NCBI GenBank assembly: GCA_024707225.1
Contig: JANQAE010000001.1
Span: 620,001-684,000, forward strand
Direction: 5' to 3'
DNA: 64,000 nucleotides
Origin: Dokdonella sp.
Lineage (GTDB): Bacteria; Pseudomonadota; Gammaproteobacteria; Xanthomonadales; Rhodanobacteraceae
Shown: positions 58,782-64,000 of the stretch, piece by piece
Layout: every line of letters starts with the position of its first letter
Numbering within the stretch: position 1 is the stretch's first letter
The notes under the pieces: generated by a model
What the model saw: the letters and a program-made list of their open reading frames with translations, nothing else
Databases searched by the model: none
What the model was told of the DNA's origin: nothing
Position numbers and translations under genes: made by a program

Positions 58782-59204
58782 ATGACCAGGCCCACCCTCG
58801 AACTCAAGCGCATCCCGCGACTCTGGGCGGCCGTACTGCACCTGGCCGCGCTGGCGCTGGCCGGCGCTCTGTTCGCCGGGCGCAGACTGGCGGCGTTCCG
58901 CTGGGAACCGGTCCTCGATCGCGTGCCGGACTTCTACAGCCATGTCTCCAATCTCTCGATCAGCTACATGCTCTACACCGGCGTCGGCTATCTGTGGCTG
59001 GCGCTCGGCGTGCCGATGCGCGCGATCGCGTGGCTGGGCTTGGCGCTCGCGGCCGCCAATCTGGTCTACGAGACGCTCATTCCGATTCTCAACACGCCCG
59101 ATCCGGTCGACGCGCTGTACGGGCTGGCCGGTATCGTGCTCGGCGCCTCGCTGCTGATCGCGATCGACCGCTACGGGCTGCGGCCGGTGCCCGAATCGGA
59201 CTGA
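58782..59204 (+). CDS. Hypothetical inner-membrane protein
   Basis: 140 residues with four predicted TM segments (AAVLHLAALALAGALFAG, ISYMLYTGVGYLWLALG, AIAWLGLALAAANLVYE, LYGLAGIVLGASLLIAI) and short loops. The loop FYSHVSNLSISYMLYTG and the LNTPDPVDALYG motif recall small uncharacterised proteobacterial membrane proteins. Function unknown. Confidence 0.7.
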   Translation: MTRPTLELKRIPRLWAAVLHLAALALAGALFAGRRLAAFRWEPVLDRVPDFYSHVSNLSISYMLYTGVGYLWLALGVPMRAIAWLGLALAAANLVYETLIPILNTPDPVDALYGLAGIVLGASLLIAIDRYGLRPVPESD

Positions 59205-59232
59205 TCGGCCGGTGCGCGACGCGCGAGGCGTC

Positions 59233-60213
59233 TCAGCGTGTCAGCTCGATCGTGCCTTCGGCGGTGCGCCGCGCATGCAGCGACCAGCCGGCGTCGAGCG
59301 CCGCCAGCAGCGAGGCGGTGTCCGACGGGCGGAACACACCGCTGATGCGCACCGCGCCGAGCGCGGGGTCGGCCAGCCGCAACGGTGTCGCCGTGTAGCG
59401 GTTGATCTCGGTCAGGACCTCGTCGAGGCGGCGGTCGCTGAAGACCAGCTCGCCGCGCGTCCAGGCCTCGGCATGCTCCAGATCGAACGACTCGATCCGG
59501 GCCAGCGGGCCGCGCTCGCCGTAACCGACGCGCTGGCCCGGCGCAAGCGTGGTTTCGGCGGCTGTGCCGTCGGTCAGGCGCACACCGACTGCGCCTTCGA
59601 GCACCGCGACCGTGACCGCCGGATCGCGGCGCTCGACCTGGAAGCGGGTACCGATGTCGCGCAGGCGGCCGCGGCCGGCCTGCACCTCCAACGGCCGCGC
59701 ATCGGCGGCGACGATCAGATCGACGCGGCCGCGCCGGACCTCGAGCACGCGTCGCGCGTCGTCGATCCGGACGCCGAGCGCGGTATCGGTGTCGAGGTGC
59801 ACCTGCGTGCCGTCGGCCAGCGTCAGTGCGCGCTGCTCGCCGACCGCGGTCGCGTACTCGGCGGTGGCGACGTCGGCGAACGGATGCAGCCGGCCGACCA
59901 CGCCGATCGCCAGCATCAGCACGGCCGCGGCGGCGATCGAGACGCCGCCGCGCCAGCGGCGGCGGTGGCGCGCATGGGCCGTACCGCGCCGGGCCGGCCG
60001 GACCGCGGCCGCGATCGCCGGCGCCTGGCCGAGACCGGCGGCGGCCTCGTCGAGCGCGGCGATGTCGAGCCAGGCGTCGATGTGCGCCGGATCGGCCGCG
60101 CACCAGCGCTCGAACGCGTCGCGGTCGGCGGCGCTGCAGTCCGGCCCCTTCAGCCGGGCCTGCCAGTCGGCGGCCCTTTGCAGGACGGCGGAATCGTGGA
60201 CGGAGGCGTTCAT
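59233..60213 (-). CDS. fecR: FecR-family anti-sigma/signal transducer
   Basis: 326 residues: N-terminal DUF4880 (AADWQARLKG, RDAFERWCAADPAHIDAW), one TM segment (VSIAAAAVLMLAIGVVG, about residue 90), the FecR periplasmic domain (VGEQRALTLADGTQVHLDTDTAL, IGTRFQV) and a C-terminal STN-like part (LTEINRYTATPLRLAD). It relays the state of the outer-membrane receptor to the FecI sigma factor. Its start overlaps the corrected fecI end by 4 bp. Confidence 0.93.
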   Translation of the reverse strand: MNASVHDSAVLQRAADWQARLKGPDCSAADRDAFERWCAADPAHIDAWLDIAALDEAAAGLGQAPAIAAAVRPARRGTAHARHRRRWRGGVSIAAAAVLMLAIGVVGRLHPFADVATAEYATAVGEQRALTLADGTQVHLDTDTALGVRIDDARRVLEVRRGRVDLIVAADARPLEVQAGRGRLRDIGTRFQVERRDPAVTVAVLEGAVGVRLTDGTAAETTLAPGQRVGYGERGPLARIESFDLEHAEAWTRGELVFSDRRLDEVLTEINRYTATPLRLADPALGAVRISGVFRPSDTASLLAALDAGWSLHARRTAEGTIELTR

Positions 60214-60760
60214 GACGGGTCTCGCGAGGCGAGGAGGCGGTCGACCTTGCTGCGCAGCTCGCGCAGCGCGCGCGCGAGATGTGCTTCTCGACGGCCTTGA
60301 CCGAAATGCCGCAGCGCGCTGCGATCGCCGGATAGCTCAGCGCATCGACGCGGTTGAGCAGATAGACCTCGCGACAGCGCGGCGGCAGTTCGAGGATGGC
60401 CTGGCGGGCGAGCATGAGCTGCTGATGGTCGGCGACGTGGTGTTCGGGTGTGGGTTCGTGCGACGGGGCTTCGGCCAGTTCCAGCGGCACGGTGGCTTCG
60501 CGCTGCGCGGCCTGACGCTGCCGGTCGCGGTGCAGGTTCAGAACGATCCGGTACGCCAGCGGCGTCCACTCGGCCGGGTCGGTGCGGTCGCGGTAGCGCA
60601 GCAGGCGCAGGAAGCCTTCCTGCACGAGATCCCGGGCGTCCTCGGCGGCGACGCCGAGATTGACCAGGAAACGCTGCAGCGGCACGCGCCTCTCCGCGAC
60701 GAAACGATCGAACGCCTCGCGCGCCGCAGGGCCGGCCGCCTCGGTGGGAGCACGGGTCAT
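60210..60760 (-). CDS. fecI: FecI-like ECF sigma factor, frameshifted
   Basis: Corrected length about 182 residues. Region 2: EDARDLVQEGFLRLLRYRD. Region 4: LPPRCREVYLLNRVDALSYPAIAARCGISVKAVEKHISRA. In the CG-dinucleotide tract near 60268-60280 the frame shifts (two extra bases or one missing), and the expected end LRELRSKVDRLLASRDPS continues in another frame to 60210. It should activate the TonB receptor gene when FecR signals substrate. Confidence 0.85.
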
Positions 60761-60967
60761 GCGCGCATCATAAGGCTCGTCCGCGGGGACGGGCAGCGTC
60801 GGGCTGGCGACTAGCACGGAACTCCAGGGCGGTGTGGCCGTTCGCCACCGTTCCTCGTAACGCGGCCGCCGCCGATCCCCCTACCTGCATGCACATGCAA
60901 TACCGCTCCGGCCCGGCGCGCGGCGGCCAGCGCCCTTGCCGGTTGCGCGCATAGGGGGGCGGCCAGG

Positions 60968-63820
60968 TCAGAACCGACGCGTCGCGCCGAGCCAGAAATA
61001 GCGGCCGATCGGGTCGTCGAATCGGGGATCGTACCCGCCGCCGGCCTCGTCGTAGTTCTCGGGCGTGTGATCGAACAGGTTGGCGACGCCGAGCGAAATC
61101 CGCCAGTCGCGCCAGCCGGTGTAGGCGAGACTCGCGTTGACCAGCGTGAAGCCGGGCGTCGAGCACTTGTGCACGGCGGCGCGATAGTCCGGGCAGTCCA
61201 GCGCGTCGGCATCGTACTGGCGGTAGCGGTAGTGGCCGGTATGGCGCAGCAGCAGCGTCGAGGACCAGGCGTCGCGGCTCCAGCGCAGCGCGCCGATCGC
61301 GGTCAGGCGCGGCTGGCCGGCGTAGCCGGCGCGCTCGTATTCGGATGCGTCCGGTGTCGGACGGAAGCTCAGTTCGTCGAGCCAGTTGGCGGCGACGTCG
61401 AAGCCGAACGTGCCGTAGCGCGTCGGCGCCGAGGTCCAGCGCAGGTCGAGGTCGACACCGCGCGTCGTGGTCCGCCCGAGGTTCACGCGGAACAGGTTGA
61501 CGGCCTCGAGCCGTCCGGCGGCGTCGCGCACCAGCGCGTCGGGAAACGCATCGGGATGCTGCAGGGCGTAGCTCAGCGGTATGTCGCCGATCTCGTCGCT
61601 GCGGCGCAGCTGATAGATGTCCAGTCCGATGCTCAGACGCTCGGCCGGCTCCCAGATCACGCCGGCGTTGACGCCGCGCGAGGTCTCCGGGCGCAGGCCG
61701 CGGTTGTAGCCATTGCGCTGCTCGAGCAGGCAGCGCGTCGGGGAGGCGCCGCTGGTGGGCAGCGCGCACGGCAGCATCGCCTCGGGCACCGCGACGTAGG
61801 CGTAGCTGCCTTGTTCGACCAGCGGCGGCCGCTGCTCGAGCAGAGCCGGCGTGCGCCAGCCGCGCGTCGCGCCGGCGCGCAGCAGTACGCTCGACAGCGG
61901 CGTCCAGATCAGGCCGAGTGCCGGCGAGGCGCGCGAGCCGTAGCGGCTGTCGCGTTCGATGCGCCAGCCCAGATCGGCCTGGATGCCGCCCGGCAGCGGC
62001 ACGCCGAAGCGTGCATAGCCCGATCCGACCGAGCGCGCGGTGTCGTAGCGGCCGTCGAGCCGTCCGATCAGCAGCTCGTCCGAACTCAGCGACGCGTCGG
62101 GCGCCTGATGCAGCGTCTCGCGGCGCCATTGCGTTCCGGCGTCGACGCTGATCTCGCCGGGCGACCAGCCGCCGAGGCGACCGCTGAGCGTGCTGGCGAG
62201 ATCGAGTACGCGTGTACGCGCGCGGTTGTCGAGCGGCGGCGCCAGCGCCAGCGCCAGCTGAGGATCGACGACCGGCCGATTGAAGCGGTAGCGGTTCTCG
62301 TTGGCGAGATCGGCAAAGCGCTCGCGGTTGACCAGGCCGGTTATGCGCTCCTCGAGGCGGCTGTCCTCGACACCGACGAGGTTGTCGAGCGTCCAGGCGT
62401 GTCCCTTGCGCTCGAGTCCGAACTGCGCGCGTGCGACCCGCGAGCGCGTGCGCTGGCGGATCGGTCCGATGTCCCAGAAGCCGTAATAGAGGAAGTCGCC
62501 GCCGGGCAGGCCGGCGGCGGCCGGATTGACGATGATGCCGGCCGACGGCGCCGACTGCTGGCGCTGATCGACGCGCGCCAGACGCAGATCGGCATAGGCG
62601 TCCCAGGGGCCGGTCAGCGGCATGCGCGCGTGGCCGAGCAGCGAGCGCGAGGTCTTGTCGGTGCGCAGCGTCGTCACCTTGGCCGTGTCGGCCAGGCAGC
62701 TGCCGTCCTTGCCGAGGTTCTCGGCCGGGCAGCCGGCACGGGCGCGCAGGCCTTCGGTGCCGAGGTCGTCGGCGAAGTTGCCCGGAAACGAGAACACGCT
62801 GCGCGCGTCGCGCAGGCCTTCGTCGCTGCGGTCGAGCGTGTACCAGTCGCGGCGGTCGCCGAGCAGGGGATCGGCGTCGATCGCATCGATCATCAGCAGC
62901 AGGTCGGCGCCGTTCGCGAGATGCTGGCCGAGCGCACCCGACAGCTGGCGGTGGCCGGCATCGCCGCGGCTCGACAGGCCCTGCAGCGTCGTGATCTCCC
63001 CGCCATCCAGTCGCTTGCGCAGCGTGATGTCGATGACACCGGCCATCGCGGCGGCGCCGTAGCGGGTGCCGGCGCCGTCGCGGATGATGTCGATGCGCTC
63101 GACCATCGCCAGCGGAATCGAGCCGATGTCGGTGATGCCGCCGTCGGCGTCGCCGGCGAGGCCGTAGTCGGCCAGGCGCCGGCCGTCGAGCAGCAGCAGC
63201 GTGGCCTGCGCGCCGAGCCGCCGCAGTGCGACCGACGCGGCGCCCGAATTGCCGGCCCGGAACAGACCTGCGCTGTCGCCGCTCATCGCCTCCGGCTGGC
63301 GCGTGACCTGCACGCCCGGCTGCGAGCGCAGCAGGTCGAACAGCGTCAGGTAGCCGCTGGCCTGGATCTGCTCGCGCGTGATCGTCGTGGTCGGCGTCGA
63401 GGTCGCAGTCGCGATGCGGCCGAGCGAGCTGCCGTGCACGTCGACCTGCGGCAGCTGCGCATGCGTATGCGCGGCCGGCAGCGGTGCCGGCACCTCGGCC
63501 ACGGCGATGCGGGCCGGGGCTGCGCGGCGCAGCACGAAGGTGCCGCTGCCGACCGGCGCGGCCTCGATGCCGGTCGCCTGCAGCAGGCGCGCAAGGGCCT
63601 GCTGCGGAGCGAGGCGGCCGTACAGGCCTTCACTGGTCCTTCGCGACACGATCTGCGGCGGGTAGAGCAGCTGCACGCCGCTCTGCGTGGCCCAGGCATT
63701 GAGCGCATCGCCGAGCGGGCCACGCGCGATGTGATAGTCGACGCCGGCAGGCGCGTCCGCCCGCGCCGGCGAGCCGGCCAAGAGGAGCAGCAAGGCGAAC
63801 AGGCCGGCCATGCTCTTCAT
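60968..63820 (-). CDS. TonB-dependent outer-membrane receptor with STN signalling domain
   Basis: 950 residues from the start at 63820 (MKSMAGLFALLLLLAGSPARA signal). Secretin/TonB N-terminal (STN) domain (DYHIARGPLGDALNAWATQSGVQLLY), then a plug domain (TITREQIQASGYLTLFDLLRSQPGVQVTRQ, RLGAQATLLLLDGRRLADYG, IDIIRDGAGTRYGAAAMAGVI) and a 22-strand barrel ending GRYFWLGATRRF. The STN domain and the fecI-fecR genes downstream mark it as a transducing receptor, though the cargo cannot be told; siderophore or other carbohydrate/peptide uptake is possible. Confidence 0.93.
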   Translation of the reverse strand: MKSMAGLFALLLLLAGSPARADAPAGVDYHIARGPLGDALNAWATQSGVQLLYPPQIVSRRTSEGLYGRLAPQQALARLLQATGIEAAPVGSGTFVLRRAAPARIAVAEVPAPLPAAHTHAQLPQVDVHGSSLGRIATATSTPTTTITREQIQASGYLTLFDLLRSQPGVQVTRQPEAMSGDSAGLFRAGNSGAASVALRRLGAQATLLLLDGRRLADYGLAGDADGGITDIGSIPLAMVERIDIIRDGAGTRYGAAAMAGVIDITLRKRLDGGEITTLQGLSSRGDAGHRQLSGALGQHLANGADLLLMIDAIDADPLLGDRRDWYTLDRSDEGLRDARSVFSFPGNFADDLGTEGLRARAGCPAENLGKDGSCLADTAKVTTLRTDKTSRSLLGHARMPLTGPWDAYADLRLARVDQRQQSAPSAGIIVNPAAAGLPGGDFLYYGFWDIGPIRQRTRSRVARAQFGLERKGHAWTLDNLVGVEDSRLEERITGLVNRERFADLANENRYRFNRPVVDPQLALALAPPLDNRARTRVLDLASTLSGRLGGWSPGEISVDAGTQWRRETLHQAPDASLSSDELLIGRLDGRYDTARSVGSGYARFGVPLPGGIQADLGWRIERDSRYGSRASPALGLIWTPLSSVLLRAGATRGWRTPALLEQRPPLVEQGSYAYVAVPEAMLPCALPTSGASPTRCLLEQRNGYNRGLRPETSRGVNAGVIWEPAERLSIGLDIYQLRRSDEIGDIPLSYALQHPDAFPDALVRDAAGRLEAVNLFRVNLGRTTTRGVDLDLRWTSAPTRYGTFGFDVAANWLDELSFRPTPDASEYERAGYAGQPRLTAIGALRWSRDAWSSTLLLRHTGHYRYRQYDADALDCPDYRAAVHKCSTPGFTLVNASLAYTGWRDWRISLGVANLFDHTPENYDEAGGGYDPRFDDPIGRYFWLGATRRF

Positions 63821-64000
63821 CGCGTGCGTCAGTCCCCGTACGTCGATCCGTGAAGGTGTCGGCACAGCGGCCCGGGGCGGCGCTTCGTCTGGGCGCCGCC
63901 GCGGCCGGTCGCCGGCACCGCAGGAGCCTAGCTTGCTATGGACCCGCATGTCTCGCCAGCGGCCGCGCCGGCGGTTGTGCAAACAACTGATACGACGGGC

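Noticed and set aside
57506-58813. 435-codon minus-strand frame across the small hypothetical genes
   Set aside because: Low-complexity A/R/S product without domains; the plus strand has coupled starts and a perfect Shine-Dalgarno.
61067-63853. 928-codon open frame antisense to the TonB receptor
   Set aside because: Shadow frame; the sense strand has a complete receptor.

Overview
The window is high-GC bacterial chromosome. A FecI/FecR/TonB-receptor module, an OprP-type porin, cytochrome b561, RNase T and a type I-F CRISPR-Cas system indicate a gammaproteobacterium. The gene content, including a DUF11 surface protein with a C-terminal sorting-like tail, leans towards Xanthomonadales/Lysobacterales. 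That placement is inference from content, not from a marker phylogeny.

Layout. 1-10,800: mainly housekeeping genes (dapB 3' part, NTP/NDP-type transporter, Tat-exported aldo/keto reductase, rnr, DUF1579, rlmB, a methyltransferase, a secreted beta-helix protein, a frameshifted cysteine synthase). 10,868-15,413: pstS-pstC-pstA-pstB-phoU on the minus strand, with a candidate Pho box before pstS; a second, better Pho box precedes an OprP-like porin at 19,113. 15,700-18,800: zinc-ribbon protein, RNase T and an hvfC-hvfB-hvfA-like metallophore operon whose precursor carries EF-hands. 20,300-26,400: LysR regulator, alpha/beta hydrolase, gyrA and adhP. 26,605-28,357: hipBA, with hipA frameshifted.

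28,766-44,380 is a complete type I-F system: cas1, a cas2-cas3 fusion (frameshifted near its end), csy1-csy2-csy3-csy4, a leader with two IHF-like sites, and an array of 112 repeats and 111 spacers. The most interesting object is in the 436-bp gap between cas3 and csy1. On the minus strand lie two degenerate copies of the CRISPR repeat exactly 60 bp apart, enclosing a 32-nt spacer. The first 18 nt of that spacer match (15/18, mismatches at 5, 6 and 12) a site with the I-F PAM (5'-CC) that directly abuts the predicted -35 box of csy1-4. This looks like a CreR/CreA-type crRNA-like guide by which the Csy complex represses its own promoter.

44,485-64,000: bile-acid-symporter-family transporter, a very large thioester-domain/DUF11 surface protein, an ECF sigma/FecR pair, an intradiol-dioxygenase-like protein with cytochrome b561, a thioredoxin-reductase-like flavoprotein, a ferritin-like/[4Fe-4S]/double-CDGSH fusion, several small secreted or membrane proteins, and a fecI-fecR-TonB receptor cluster.

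Seven otherwise well-preserved genes (cysteine synthase, hipA, cas3, DUF11 protein, dioxygenase, DUF922 protein, fecI) each carry one frameshift, mostly single-base losses in G/C runs or shifts in CG-dinucleotide tracts. Each regains a plausible full length when corrected. The pattern points to consensus errors in the assembly, although real variation is possible at individual sites.
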